This document shows, piece after piece, positions 33,485-40,689 of a DNA stretch of 49,699 nt. The position numbers and the translations under genes were made by a program. How positions within the stretch are numbered: the first letter of the stretch is position 1; every line of letters starts with the position of its first letter. Under the pieces are notes generated by a model that was given only the letters and a program-made list of their open reading frames with translations, was not told where the DNA came from and did not search any database. This stretch comes from a virus, in IMG/VR virus record IMGVR_UViG_3300045120_000583, positions 1 to 49,699 of that record; one strand, 5' to 3'.

Positions 33485-33685
33485 ATGTTCAAGGTTACAA
33501 ACATTTTCACAGAGGATGGCACCATTGCTGAGGACATCGAACAGGCAATGGATGATCTTGAAGCAATGGCAGAGGACCTGCGAGAGATGGGAAAAGACAA
33601 GGGGTTCGGCGTGGTTTGCCACATTGCCGAAGGGTATATCGCTGACCATGCGGGCGTTCATCTCGCCGACATTATTGCCATCTAA
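33485..33685 (+). CDS. Small acidic protein
   Basis: 66 residues; ATG after AAGGAAGGAGAAACGACAG. Strongly acidic N-terminal two-thirds (DGTIAEDIEQAMDDLEAMAE) of helical character and a short C-terminal region with VVCHIAEGYIADHAGVHLAD. First gene after the AT-rich region and its promoter. Acidic small early phage proteins often mimic DNA or inhibit host factors; no specific family was recognised. Confidence 0.6.
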   Translation: MFKVTNIFTEDGTIAEDIEQAMDDLEAMAEDLREMGKDKGFGVVCHIAEGYIADHAGVHLADIIAI

Positions 33686-33700
33686 CCAAGGAGAAACACC

Positions 33701-33844
33701 ATGATACTGATGCTAGTAGAAGACTTTGAGGACCTCAATCAAGACGAAATTGAGGCCATTTTGGCCGATGCTGACAGCATCCGCCGGGAGCGCGACGAGC
33801 GCGAGCTTTTTGATTTATTTCGCCAGAATAACGATAACCGTTAG
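33701..33844 (+). CDS. Tiny acidic protein (47 residues)
   Basis: A 47-residue frame beginning MILMLVEDFEDLNQDEIEAI with AAGGAG nine bases upstream. Asp/Glu make up about a third of the chain; the rest is an Arg/Glu helix ending in NNDNR. It lies 15 bp after the preceding gene and 55 bp before the Gp88-like gene. Spacing and ribosome site support translation despite the size. Confidence 0.5.
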   Translation: MILMLVEDFEDLNQDEIEAILADADSIRRERDERELFDLFRQNNDNR

Positions 33845-33899
33845 GAGAGAAGAGTCTGCTAACTCTCCCCCCCTATACCCACGAAAAGGACACAACACA

Positions 33900-34670
33900 A
33901 TGACAAACATAGCCACGCTACGAGAGTATTTCAAGACGCATCGACTTTTTACCAAGGCCAGCCCAAAGACGATAAAAGGCGAGAAATATGGGTACAAAAC
34001 CCTGATTTTGTACATGAAACCGTGGAAATCTGGTGGCCACGGCAATCTGTGCCCTATGGCTGGCTCATGCAAAAAAACCTGCCTCAATACCTCAGGGCAC
34101 GGGCGGTTTGCTTCGACGCAAGAGGCGAGACAGCGCCGCACAGATCTCTTCTTTCTCGATCGGGATTTCTTCATCGCGCAAGCCAGGTGGGAAATTGAGA
34201 ACCATCGCCACTACTGCGCCACCCATAACATGAAGCCGGTCGTGCGCTTCAATGGAACGTCTGATTTCCCCTTTGAAAATTTGGGCATTATGCAACAATT
34301 TCCAGATGTTATCTTCTATGACTACACGAAGGTATGGAAGAGACTGAACCATCATCTCACGGTCGCGCAAGCCGCCGCATGGCCGAAGAATTACACGCTC
34401 GTCTTCTCCTTGGATGAAAAGCCCGATTCCTGGCAACACGCGAACGACTATTTGGCTATTGGTGGTAAGGTGGCCGTGGTATTTGGCCCAAGCAAAGTTG
34501 GCCATATGCCCCAAACCTTTGAATTGCCTCAGTATTATTCGGACATTCCCGTTGTTGACGGTGACAGATCTGACCTGGTGTTTTTAAACCCTCCTGGCAC
34601 GATCCTTGGCTTACGTGCCAAAGGACAAGCTAAACACGACGTGAGCGGCTTTGTCATTCGTCACGCGTAA
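33900..34670 (+). CDS. Gp88/DUF7227-like phage protein with Cys motif
   Basis: 256 residues from the ATG at 33900, with ACGAAAAGGA upstream. Signature segments KTIKGEKYGYKTLILYM, a C51-x5-C57-x3-C61 cluster (CPMAGSCKKTC), GHGRFASTQEARQRR and VVRFNGTSDFP identify the phage family often called Gp88/DUF7227. Its function is unknown. The Cys cluster and barrel-like alternation (VVRFNGTSD; VIFYDYTKV; YTLVFSLDEK; KVAVVFG) suggest an iron-sulfur or radical-SAM-like enzyme; this is inference. The start could not be moved earlier without losing the ribosome site. Confidence 0.65.
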   Translation: MTNIATLREYFKTHRLFTKASPKTIKGEKYGYKTLILYMKPWKSGGHGNLCPMAGSCKKTCLNTSGHGRFASTQEARQRRTDLFFLDRDFFIAQARWEIENHRHYCATHNMKPVVRFNGTSDFPFENLGIMQQFPDVIFYDYTKVWKRLNHHLTVAQAAAWPKNYTLVFSLDEKPDSWQHANDYLAIGGKVAVVFGPSKVGHMPQTFELPQYYSDIPVVDGDRSDLVFLNPPGTILGLRAKGQAKHDVSGFVIRHA

Positions 34671-34687
34671 TGTGTAGCGTGTCGCGT

Positions 34688-34711
34688 CAAACATATCCGC
34701 GGGTATGTTTG
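34688..34711. other. Intergenic palindromic stem-loop
   Basis: CAAACATA (34688-34695) and TATGTTTG (34704-34711) flank a central CCGCGG with one T-G mismatch, giving a nearly perfect 24-bp palindrome between the Gp88-like gene and the next small gene. It lacks a U-tract and could be an operator or an RNA-processing hairpin. Confidence 0.55.
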
Positions 34712-34742
34712 GCGAAACACACAACACGAAAGGGGAAACCGT

Positions 34743-34922
34743 ATGAAGAAGAGGCTTGTACGAAAGCAACAGACCATGACCTACAAGCAGTTCATCGAGG
34801 CGTTTTTACGTCCATTTATCGCGCAGATAAAGACACAAGACCCCATCGACGGCAGTGATGCCATCGATGCCATTGTCACCTTCTATATCGACTACGAGCA
34901 ATTGAAAGACGAATTGAAATAA
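34743..34922 (+). CDS. Small protein (59 residues)
   Basis: Frame MKKRLVRKQQTMTYKQFIEA onward, 59 residues, with AGGGG upstream. A basic N-terminus is followed by two helices (IEAFLRPFIAQIKTQ; AIDAIVTFYIDYEQLK). The next gene begins 12 bp downstream with AAGGAG formed from the stop region, so translation is coupled. Function unknown. Confidence 0.5.
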   Translation: MKKRLVRKQQTMTYKQFIEAFLRPFIAQIKTQDPIDGSDAIDAIVTFYIDYEQLKDELK

Positions 34923-34933
34923 GGAGTTTCATC

Positions 34934-35275
34934 GTGTGGAAAAAACGTTTCATTACTATTCAGGGCCTCACAGAGGCGGGCTCAGCAACACCGATCCCCT
35001 ATCTTGCCTTTGTCAATGGTCCTCTAGCTGTTCATCGTCGCCTGATGCACGTCCAGCCTCCCCAGTTTAGCGAGACATCATGGTGCATTACGCATATCCG
35101 CTCTGGCTATACGTTTTTTGCGTCCTATCCACTCACCAAACGGCAAGCCCAACGCGTAGCAGAGCAACTCCTGCCCCTAGCGGACTGGTCACAAGCCAAG
35201 ACTAAACTTCTCGCTGAAGTGAAACGGAAAAAACTCATCCCACAGATTGAGGAACTCATCCGCCAGGCCGCTTGA
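34934..35275 (+). CDS. Hypothetical protein, GTG start
   Basis: 113 residues; the start is GTG at 34934, 7 bp after AAGGAG, giving MWKKRFITIQGL. Contains beta-type segments (PIPYLAFVNGPLAVHRR; SETSWCITHIRSGYTFFASY) and a C-terminal basic helix (LLAEVKRKKLIPQIEELIRQ). No family was recognised. It forms part of the run of small early genes. Confidence 0.6.
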   Translation: MWKKRFITIQGLTEAGSATPIPYLAFVNGPLAVHRRLMHVQPPQFSETSWCITHIRSGYTFFASYPLTKRQAQRVAEQLLPLADWSQAKTKLLAEVKRKKLIPQIEELIRQAA

Positions 35276-35283
35276 CGTTTCAC

Positions 35284-35313
35284 GCATGGTTTGCATTATC
35301 GTGTAAACCATGC
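35284..35313 (+). promoter_or_regulatory. Operator-like palindrome within promoter region (site 2)
   Basis: GCATGGTTT (35284-35292) and AAACCATGC (35305-35313) form a perfect 9-bp inverted repeat. It contains GTTTGCATTATCGTGTAAAC (35289-35308), a relative of sites 1 and 3. A TTGCAT (35291-35296)/TACAAC (35314-35319) pair with a 17-bp spacer and TGC upstream of the second element gives a possible promoter for the gene at 35341. Confidence 0.5.
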
Positions 35314-35340
35314 TACAACAACCATAGAAAGGGAACTACA

Positions 35341-35514
35341 ATGGATTATTCAAAGTATACGGATGATGCCCTGTACGAGCTACAGGATGAACTGGAGAGA
35401 AAAGCAGTACAATCCCCGACACATATCGGGTACTACACCTACCGTGAAGACTTGGACGAAGTAGAGGCGGAAATGTATGCACGCAAGCTGATTGATTCGC
35501 GAGAGGAAGACTAA
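35341..35514 (+). CDS. Small acidic protein (57 residues)
   Basis: From the ATG at 35341 (AAAGGGAACTACA upstream); the frame continues upstream but without a start site. MDYSKYTDDALYELQDELER is a charged helix, with a Tyr-rich middle (HIGYYTYREDL). It follows operator-like site 2. Function unknown; comparable small early phage proteins often bind host factors. Confidence 0.5.
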   Translation: MDYSKYTDDALYELQDELERKAVQSPTHIGYYTYREDLDEVEAEMYARKLIDSREED

Positions 35515-35516
35515 CC

Positions 35517-35792
35517 ATGACACAAAAGCAGCTAGAAAGATCTTTAGATCAGGCCTGGAATGCATATCTTGCACAGATTTATGACATAGCCGCGCGCGCC
35601 AGGACAGAGAATCTCTTGCCCTATCTGGAGAAAACTCAGCGTTCATTTGCTGCCGGCATGGGCACCTTTGTTGTTGACGATACGACTGAGGAACAGATTC
35701 CCACACGGCTCCTGACCCTGCTGAACACTGGCGTACCTGGACTTGACCGCAACTCAATCGGTAGCCTCATGAATTCCTATCCCGAAGAATAA
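35517..35792 (+). CDS. Hypothetical protein
   Basis: 91 residues starting 2 bp after the previous stop. Helical N-terminal half (QKQLERSLDQAWNAYLAQIY; AARARTENLLPYLEK) and a Gly/Thr-rich middle (FAAGMGTFVVDDTTEEQI). No domain was recognised; a coupled small early gene. Confidence 0.5.
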   Translation: MTQKQLERSLDQAWNAYLAQIYDIAARARTENLLPYLEKTQRSFAAGMGTFVVDDTTEEQIPTRLLTLLNTGVPGLDRNSIGSLMNSYPEE

Positions 35793-35805
35793 CCCCCAAC
35801 CACGA
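35790..35805 (+). repeat. 16-bp leader repeat, copy 1
   Basis: TAACCCCCAACCACGA, containing the stop of the upstream gene and the start of an ACGAAAGGA leader. It recurs exactly at 36266-36281 ahead of another small gene. Confidence 0.75.
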
Positions 35806-35818
35806 AAGGAACCACACG

Positions 35819-36268
35819 ATGCGCATGTACCACACCCCCCTCTATACCGTGTCCCTGGTCAGAGATGGCTCAATTAAGACCGAGTCACGCCCCCAAATTC
35901 GCTCCGCAACTGACGCCTATGCCCTCTTGAAAGACTGGTTTTTAGACAAGGACAGAGAGTCATTTGTGATCATCATGTTGAACGCCAAGAACAAGGTGAT
36001 AGGCATCAACGAGGTGTCTATTGGCTCGTTGACAAGCAGTATTGTGCATCCTCGCGAGGTGTTCAAACCTGCCATTTTGAGCAATGCCGTGGGCATTATC
36101 CTGTCCCATAATCACCCCTCTGGAGACCCCACACCCAGCCCAGAGGACAAGCAAATCACCCGCAAATTGCGTGCGGCGGGAGAGCTGTTATCCATCAAAG
36201 TACTGGATCATGTGATCGTTGGGGAGGAGCGATTCGTGTCTTTTGTAGACGATGGATACTGGGATTAA
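35819..36268 (+). CDS. RadC-like JAMM/MPN+ protein
   Basis: 149 residues; ATG 8 bp after ACGAAAGGA. Complete JAMM metal motif: HNHPSGDPTPSPED (H-x-H-x7-S-x2-D), with the preceding IVHPREVFKPAILSNAVGIIL, as in RadC-family proteins. RadC-like proteins bind zinc through this site and are frequent on phages and plasmids; the cellular reaction is not established. It begins with MRMYHTPLYTVSLVRDG and has no N-terminal helix-hairpin-helix domain, so it is shorter than bacterial RadC. Confidence 0.8.
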   Translation: MRMYHTPLYTVSLVRDGSIKTESRPQIRSATDAYALLKDWFLDKDRESFVIIMLNAKNKVIGINEVSIGSLTSSIVHPREVFKPAILSNAVGIILSHNHPSGDPTPSPEDKQITRKLRAAGELLSIKVLDHVIVGEERFVSFVDDGYWD

Positions 36269-36281
36269 CCCCCAACCACGA
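36266..36281 (+). repeat. 16-bp leader repeat, copy 2
   Basis: Exact copy of 35790-35805, again beginning with the upstream stop codon (TAA). Confidence 0.75.
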
Positions 36282-36296
36282 GGAGAAACACGCATC

Positions 36297-36512
36297 ATGA
36301 CCACCACAAAAGCGATTATACCACCCCTCGATTTCGGTGTGCGAGGTGACGGTTCTGTCCTTGAGGACCTACTGGATGGCAAGGAAAGCGTCACGATATT
36401 AACCCGGTGCCGCTTCGTCGAAGTCGCGAGACCCGACGTCAAACGCCTGACTGACTGGCTGCAAAACTGGCTCAGTGCCCACCCAGAAGAGGACCACAAT
36501 GCCACGAACTAA
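36297..36512 (+). CDS. Hypothetical protein (71 residues)
   Basis: Start at the ATG at 36297, GAGGAG upstream; an earlier in-frame ATG at 36252 lies inside the RadC-like gene and lacks a ribosome site. Contains GSVLEDLLDGKESVTILTRC and a C-terminal helix (VKRLTDWLQNWLSAHPEED). The end overlaps the start of the next gene by 14 bp. No family recognised. Confidence 0.55.
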   Translation: MTTTKAIIPPLDFGVRGDGSVLEDLLDGKESVTILTRCRFVEVARPDVKRLTDWLQNWLSAHPEEDHNATN

Positions 36513-36717
36513 GCCCACTCACGGGGGCAAAAGAGCGGGCAGCGGGCGCAAAAAACACCCCTTGCGCCCCCAGGAAAAGCCGCGCTCGTTCTGGATTCTG
36601 GCCACAGAAAAAGAGTACACCGCCATGCTGACACTCTCCCCCGCGCAACGCCGCGACGCGTTGTTGCGGGCACTCACAGAGGAGGACACGACCCATGCTG
36701 GAAAAGCTCGTGCGTGA
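36499..36717 (+). CDS. Small basic protein with GGKRAGSGRKK motif
   Basis: 72 residues from the ATG at 36499, AGAGGA upstream. The N-terminal GGKRAGSGRKKHPLRPQ is a basic Gly-rich tail common in small phage and plasmid DNA-binding proteins. The rest has a short beta/alpha region (RSFWILATEKEYTAML; PAQRRDALLRALTEE). It overlaps both neighbours, an arrangement often seen for regulators. Probably a DNA-binding protein. Confidence 0.6.
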   Translation: MPRTKPTHGGKRAGSGRKKHPLRPQEKPRSFWILATEKEYTAMLTLSPAQRRDALLRALTEEDTTHAGKARA

Positions 36718-36892
36718 TGCACTGGAGAACATCACCGTCAGTGAGCAATCGCTGACGCAACTGATCGAGTGGCAAGCCGAAGGCGAACGCGCCCAGGCAC
36801 TGCTGCAGACGTTCCTCAACCAGGTCTGGATGGCACGCGTCAAGTGCCTGCTAACCCCGGCCCCGCCGACCTATCGCTACAAGAGGAAATAA
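36695..36892 (+). CDS. Hypothetical helical protein (65 residues)
   Basis: ATG within the end of the previous gene, preceded by GAGGAGGACA. One long helix (LEKLVRDALENITVSEQSLT then QLIEWQAEGERAQALL), one Cys, and a basic C-terminus (YRYKRK). Function unknown. Confidence 0.5.
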   Translation: MLEKLVRDALENITVSEQSLTQLIEWQAEGERAQALLQTFLNQVWMARVKCLLTPAPPTYRYKRK

Positions 36893-36898
36893 CGACGA

Positions 36899-36921
36899 CG
36901 CGCGCCGGGAGAAGGCGCGCG
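36899..36921. other. GC-rich intergenic hairpin
   Basis: CGCGCGCC (36899-36906) and GGCGCGCG (36914-36921) pair perfectly around GGGAGAA. It lies between two small early genes, with no U-tract, and may protect or process the mRNA. Confidence 0.6.
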
Positions 36922-36957
36922 CCACGCTACATGAAGGGAAACCACAGAGGAGCAACT

Positions 36958-37383
36958 ATGATACCACCGAAGGACCGCAAAGAACAGCTTGCCCATCGCC
37001 TTGCGGCGCTGGCAGAGTTACACGGCAAAACCATCACCAGCATCGAGGTGAGTGACGGCACATGGCTAGAGATCGCCTGCCGCCCCGGCTATCTGCTCAC
37101 CATCGGCACGAATGACCTCTGCACTGGGCAGCGGGCCATCATCGCGGATCTGGTGCTCTCCCGCTTGGTGGGGGCGGAGTTTCGCGATCTCACTCTGCGC
37201 TATATCGCCGGTGAGTACACGCCTACGGAACGCATCGATCTCGTGCGTCTGGCACTCACAACTAGTGCAGGCCAGAGCGTGGTGGATCTGATGAACAGAC
37301 ACACGCTCAAGGGCTGCACACGCTGGAAAATTCAGTGGAGATTATCCCGCTCTGGCTCGAACCATGAGGGGGAATGGCTATGA
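36958..37383 (+). CDS. Hypothetical protein (141 residues)
   Basis: ATG at 36958 after AGAGGAGCAAC. Mixed alpha/beta (KDRKEQLAHRLAALAELHGK; GYLLTIGTNDLCTGQRAIIA; FRDLTLRYIAGEYTPTERID). No signal peptide or known motif. It overlaps the next gene by ATGA. Confidence 0.55.
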   Translation: MIPPKDRKEQLAHRLAALAELHGKTITSIEVSDGTWLEIACRPGYLLTIGTNDLCTGQRAIIADLVLSRLVGAEFRDLTLRYIAGEYTPTERIDLVRLALTTSAGQSVVDLMNRHTLKGCTRWKIQWRLSRSGSNHEGEWL

Positions 37384-37760
37384 GAACGGCAAAGGAACTG
37401 CGTGCGGAGATTAAGAAGGCCGAGGCCAAAGGCAAGACCTGCACGTTTGACTCGACGCGTCGCCAATGGGCGGAGAAGGTGGCCTTCCTGCGTCGTGAGT
37501 TTGAGCTGCAGGAGGCATGGGAAGCAGCAGGCAAACCACGCCCCAAGGCACTCCCACGCCCACGTACGCCACGCCCAGCGGTGCTGATCCCGGAGGTCAT
37601 GCCGCCACCCCCGCGTGTCATCGATGCGCCGCGGTATCAGCTCTCGACCCAGGATTTCACCGTCGGCATGGTCCTCATCACGCTCATGGCCATGTTCGGC
37701 TTTTCCCATTGGTTGGTCATCGCTGGCCTGAGCTACTACTACCGAAGGAGTAACGTATGA
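37380..37760 (+). CDS. Small membrane protein
   Basis: 126 residues from the ATG at 37380; an ATG at 37374 is too close to the GAGGGGGA site. Charged coiled-coil-like N-terminus, Pro/Arg-rich middle (PRPKALPRPRTPRPAVLIPE) and one C-terminal membrane helix (VGMVLITLMAMFGFSHWLVI) followed by YYYRR. It is probably an inner-membrane protein with cytoplasmic N-terminus. Early single-span phage proteins often block superinfection or alter transport; unproven here. Confidence 0.6.
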   Translation: MRTAKELRAEIKKAEAKGKTCTFDSTRRQWAEKVAFLRREFELQEAWEAAGKPRPKALPRPRTPRPAVLIPEVMPPPPRVIDAPRYQLSTQDFTVGMVLITLMAMFGFSHWLVIAGLSYYYRRSNV

Positions 37761-37933
37761 GACCCCCAACTCGCGAGCGCAGGCCCTACGTTGTCAGTCT
37801 CGCTGCGGCAGAGCGAATCGAGATTCGTAAGCTCTGGCGCCGAGGCCTCGGGGTATGGCGCATCGCGCAACTGTTGAAACTCGAACCTTGGCAAGTGTAT
37901 CAAGAAATTCTGAAAGTTGAGGACAATACATGA
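37757..37933 (+). CDS. Small HTH-like protein (58 residues)
   Basis: ATG overlaps the previous stop (ATGA); GAAGGAG 6 bp upstream. The basic N-terminal part and ERIEIRKLWRRGLGVWRIAQ, LLKLEPWQVYQEI, read as two helices with a turn, resemble the recognition part of homeodomain-like HTH proteins. A candidate phage DNA-binding regulator, possibly acting at the repeated operator-like sites; that link is speculative. Confidence 0.5.
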   Translation: MRPPTRERRPYVVSLAAAERIEIRKLWRRGLGVWRIAQLLKLEPWQVYQEILKVEDNT

Positions 37934-38226
37934 GGCATGCAACGATCCAGAAACATCCCAGACCACGAGATGTCCACGCTCCGTGGACGCCGCAACAACA
38001 ATGCGAGAAACTCACCTCCTGCATCCAAATACACGCGAGGCATGCGGTGGTGACAACGAACGGTTACGGTTGCTATTTTTTGCTCGCTGCACCATACATT
38101 GCACCATCGGGTGAACGCCGGTGGGCAGATGCGCAGTTGCTCGGCGCGTCCTATCACGAGGCTGCGACCACACTCAACCGTCGCTATGGGCTGTCGATCA
38201 ATCCTGCGCAAGGAAATAGCTGGTGA
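37930..38226 (+). CDS. Hypothetical protein (98 residues)
   Basis: Start overlaps the previous stop by ATGA. Basic, mixed fold (YGCYFLLAAPYIAPSGERRW; LGASYHEAATTLNRRYGLS). No domain recognised. It overlaps the next gene at TGATG. Confidence 0.5.
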   Translation: MRHATIQKHPRPRDVHAPWTPQQQCEKLTSCIQIHARHAVVTTNGYGCYFLLAAPYIAPSGERRWADAQLLGASYHEAATTLNRRYGLSINPAQGNSW

Positions 38227-38690
38227 TGACAATGCAGTGGTTTGCCACAGACATGGCGTACTTTCGCAGCCGCGATCAACGCGAGGTGATGTCGGTGATG
38301 CTCAGGTTTGTCGCGGAGACCAAGCGGGAGACCTTGGAGCAGGTCGCGGCCTGGCTGATGCCCTGGGAGTTCACCCAGCGCTACCTCCAGAAGCGCCTCA
38401 ACAACGTGCCCGCCGAGGCATTCCGGCGCACCTTCTTTTTCTACCTCGGCCACCGGCTCGATGGCAAACTCGCCTCCTCCATCCACCAGGCCGGAGAGGT
38501 CAGTGCCGTCGAGCTGGCCGTGATCGACTACGTCCGGACGCATGGCGCGTTCCAGATGGCCAACCTCGGCGCCGCCCTCGGCCATCCGCCAACCCCGGAC
38601 GATACCGCTGAAATCACCCACTTCCTGACGCTCATGACGGACAAGAAATGGCAAAAAGTATTGAGCGATGCAGTGAAACGTCGCTCTTGA
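38226..38690 (+). CDS. Hypothetical helical protein
   Basis: 154 residues from the ATG at 38226, chosen because it overlaps the previous stop; a GTG three bases earlier is an alternative. Long helices (EVMSVMLRFVAETKRETLEQ; LASSIHQAGEVSAVELAVID) and a final basic end (KKWQKVLSDAVKRRS). Function unknown. Confidence 0.55.
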   Translation: MTMQWFATDMAYFRSRDQREVMSVMLRFVAETKRETLEQVAAWLMPWEFTQRYLQKRLNNVPAEAFRRTFFFYLGHRLDGKLASSIHQAGEVSAVELAVIDYVRTHGAFQMANLGAALGHPPTPDDTAEITHFLTLMTDKKWQKVLSDAVKRRS

Positions 38691-38715
38691 TTTGCGTTAA
38701 ACATTTGTGTAAACT
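38687..38715 (+). promoter_or_regulatory. Sigma-70-like promoter with operator-like 20-mer (site 3)
   Basis: TTGATT (38687-38692), 17-bp spacer, TAAACT (38710-38715), the same -10 as site 1. CGTTAAACATTTGTGTAAAC (38695-38714) is the third copy of the 20-mer. It would drive the gene at 38737 and the cluster through the annealing protein. Confidence 0.5.
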
Positions 38716-38736
38716 ACCCTACAAACGGAGGTCCAC

Positions 38737-39018
38737 ATGGCAAAGGCACTAGCAAAGGCAATCATACGGCAAACCCCTGAAGAACTCGAGTTGCAGAGCA
38801 TTATCACGCAGTACGGTGCAGAGCGCGTGCTCAAAGTCTGGCAATCGAGGATGGATCAGTTGACCCGCCAGCGATCAACGGAATACCGAACCCGGCAGGC
38901 GGAGAAGCAGCGCGAGCGCAAACTCGCGGATAAGCAGCGGATTGAGGCGCTCGAAGCCGAGCTGGCGCGCACGCGGGGCGCAACGCCCGAGTCCGCCGCG
39001 GAAGAGCACGCGGCCTAA
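38737..39018 (+). CDS. Charged coiled-coil protein (93 residues)
   Basis: ATG after GGAGGTCC. Lys/Arg/Glu-rich with EYRTRQAEKQRERKLADKQR and EALEAELARTRG heptads after a short N-terminal helix. First gene after site 3; its stop overlaps the next start (TAATG). Function unknown. Confidence 0.55.
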   Translation: MAKALAKAIIRQTPEELELQSIITQYGAERVLKVWQSRMDQLTRQRSTEYRTRQAEKQRERKLADKQRIEALEAELARTRGATPESAAEEHAA

Positions 39019-39311
39019 TGGGCAAAGCCAGCAACAGCCGCGAGCTGACGATCCACCGCTACCACCGGGTGTGTGACATCACCCATAAGACGTGGACCGG
39101 CGACTATCAGCAGGTGCGTCAGCTCACAGCCAGAGAGGTGCAGGTGTTCATCAACACCCACACCACGGAGTATCTCAAGCTCTTCTGTGAACACACGCCG
39201 GTGCTCGACACGTATCTGGAACTGCCCGACCATCGAGGCATTAACTACCGGATTCAGGCGGCGATCACGCAGCACTGTACCCGTGAATCCTGGGAAGGAG
39301 GAGACGAATGA
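39018..39311 (+). CDS. Hypothetical protein (97 residues)
   Basis: Begins MGKASNSRELTIHRYHRVCD. Two Cys, mixed fold, ending ESWEGGDE; overlaps the following small gene by ATGA. Its place is in the tightly coupled cluster that leads to the annealing protein, but no family was recognised. Confidence 0.5.
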   Translation: MGKASNSRELTIHRYHRVCDITHKTWTGDYQQVRQLTAREVQVFINTHTTEYLKLFCEHTPVLDTYLELPDHRGINYRIQAAITQHCTRESWEGGDE

Positions 39312-39490
39312 AAAAATCCACGAAAACCCCACAGAGCACGCTGGACAAGCGCGCATTCCTGGCCATGACGATCTCGGAGCTGGAGAGCGCTGGCTTTGTG
39401 TTCCCGAAGATCCTGCGTCGCCCCCTCACCACCACACAACGGCTCGTCTTGCAAAGCCTGCGACGCGCCACCGAAAAGGAGACCGTATGA
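39308..39490 (+). CDS. Small protein (60 residues)
   Basis: Coupled by ATGA. Lys/Thr-rich N-terminus, a hydrophobic middle (LAMTISELESAGFVFPKIL) and a basic end. It overlaps the start of the annealing protein by ATGA. Possibly a partner of that protein; unproven. Confidence 0.5.
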   Translation: MKKSTKTPQSTLDKRAFLAMTISELESAGFVFPKILRRPLTTTQRLVLQSLRRATEKETV

Positions 39491-40689
39491 CAGACGAGAA
39501 TGGTACTATCACCCCCGTCACGGCAGTCACCGTCAGTGAGCCGCTAGACAGCAAACCGTTGACGGCCAGTGACATCAAAGCCCAGGTGACCCTCATCCAG
39601 CAGGTGATGGAAGCCGTGATGCAAGAGGGCTTTCACTATGGCGTGATCCCCGGCACGCAAAAGCCCACGCTCTTGAAGCCAGGCGCCGAGAAACTGATCG
39701 TCACCTTCCGCCTGGCGCCGCTGCTCAATGTCGAGCGGATTGAGCTGGCCGACGGGCATCGCGAGTATCAGGTGAAATGTACGCTCGTGCATATCCCGAC
39801 GGGGCGCGTGTTCGGCGAGGGCATCGGCTCGTGCTCGACACGAGAAGCCAAGTACCGCTACCGGCAAAGTGAACGGCTGTGCCCGCACTGTGGCAAGGCG
39901 ACGATCATCAAAGGCAAGGCGGAGTACGGCGGCGGGTGGCTGTGCTTTGCCAAGAAAGGGGGATGCGGTGCCAAGTTTGCCGACCGCGATGAGCAGATCA
40001 CCGAGCAGCCGGTGGGCCGCGTCGAGAACCCGGACCTGGCGGACATCTACAATACGATCCTCAAGATGGCCAAAAAAAGGGCCTTGGTCGATGCCACGCT
40101 CACGGCGACCGCGGCCAGCGACATCTTCACCCAGGACATGGAGGATCTCACACCAAGTGAGCTTCAGCCCGTGGTGCCTCTGCCTCCGACGCCTGGGCTT
40201 GGCGGTGAGCCTGTCACGCTACCGAGTGGCCCGCCGTCTGCCTCTCCGCCGCTGGCACGGGAGAGTAAGCTGCTGACCAAAGGCCAGCTCGAGCTGCTGC
40301 AGTTGGCGATCCGCCGGGAGAAAATCACGGAGCCCCTCCTCCTCGCCCATCTGCAGGCCACGTATGGCGTCAGGGACATCATGGATCTCAAGCAGGGACA
40401 GGTGAACGGCGTGCTGGAGTGGCTCGAGCAGATCCATGCGCAGACGGAGCAGCCGATCCCGGCCGCGCCACCAGATCGGCCACTCACCACCATGCCCAAG
40501 CAGGAGGGCATGCTCACCCTCAAGCAATGGAACGAGCTCAAGGAGGTGGCGGAGATGTGCCATATCCCGGAGCGGGTGTTCAAGGCGTACCTGAAAAGAC
40601 AGGGCTGGGCCGATCGCTTCTCCATCCCGGTGGATAAACTCGACACCATTCTGGAGTGGTGCCGGGCCAATCAGGATGACGTGCCATGA
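39487..40689 (+). CDS. Probable single-strand annealing recombinase (ERF/Rad52-like)
   Basis: 400 residues from the ATG at 39487, overlapping the preceding gene. The N-terminal region (VMQEGFHYGVIPGTQKPTLL, KPGAEKLIVTFRLAP) and IYNTILKMAKKRALVDATL, TATAASDIFTQDMED match a phage family of annealing-type recombination proteins. A zinc ribbon is inserted: C132-x2-C135 and C153-x6-C160. A Pro-rich linker (about 225-260) leads to a C-terminal helical domain with LTLKQWNELKEVAEMC. It would promote strand annealing during replication and repair. The family assignment is by pattern only. Confidence 0.6.
   Translation: MTDENGTITPVTAVTVSEPLDSKPLTASDIKAQVTLIQQVMEAVMQEGFHYGVIPGTQKPTLLKPGAEKLIVTFRLAPLLNVERIELADGHREYQVKCTLVHIPTGRVFGEGIGSCSTREAKYRYRQSERLCPHCGKATIIKGKAEYGGGWLCFAKKGGCGAKFADRDEQITEQPVGRVENPDLADIYNTILKMAKKRALVDATLTATAASDIFTQDMEDLTPSELQPVVPLPPTPGLGGEPVTLPSGPPSASPPLARESKLLTKGQLELLQLAIRREKITEPLLLAHLQATYGVRDIMDLKQGQVNGVLEWLEQIHAQTEQPIPAAPPDRPLTTMPKQEGMLTLKQWNELKEVAEMCHIPERVFKAYLKRQGWADRFSIPVDKLDTILEWCRANQDDVP

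Noticed and set aside
37340-37370. GGCTCGAACC-type sequence suggesting a tRNA arm
   Set aside because: No acceptor stem, anticodon arm or cloverleaf around it; no tRNA was found in the window.
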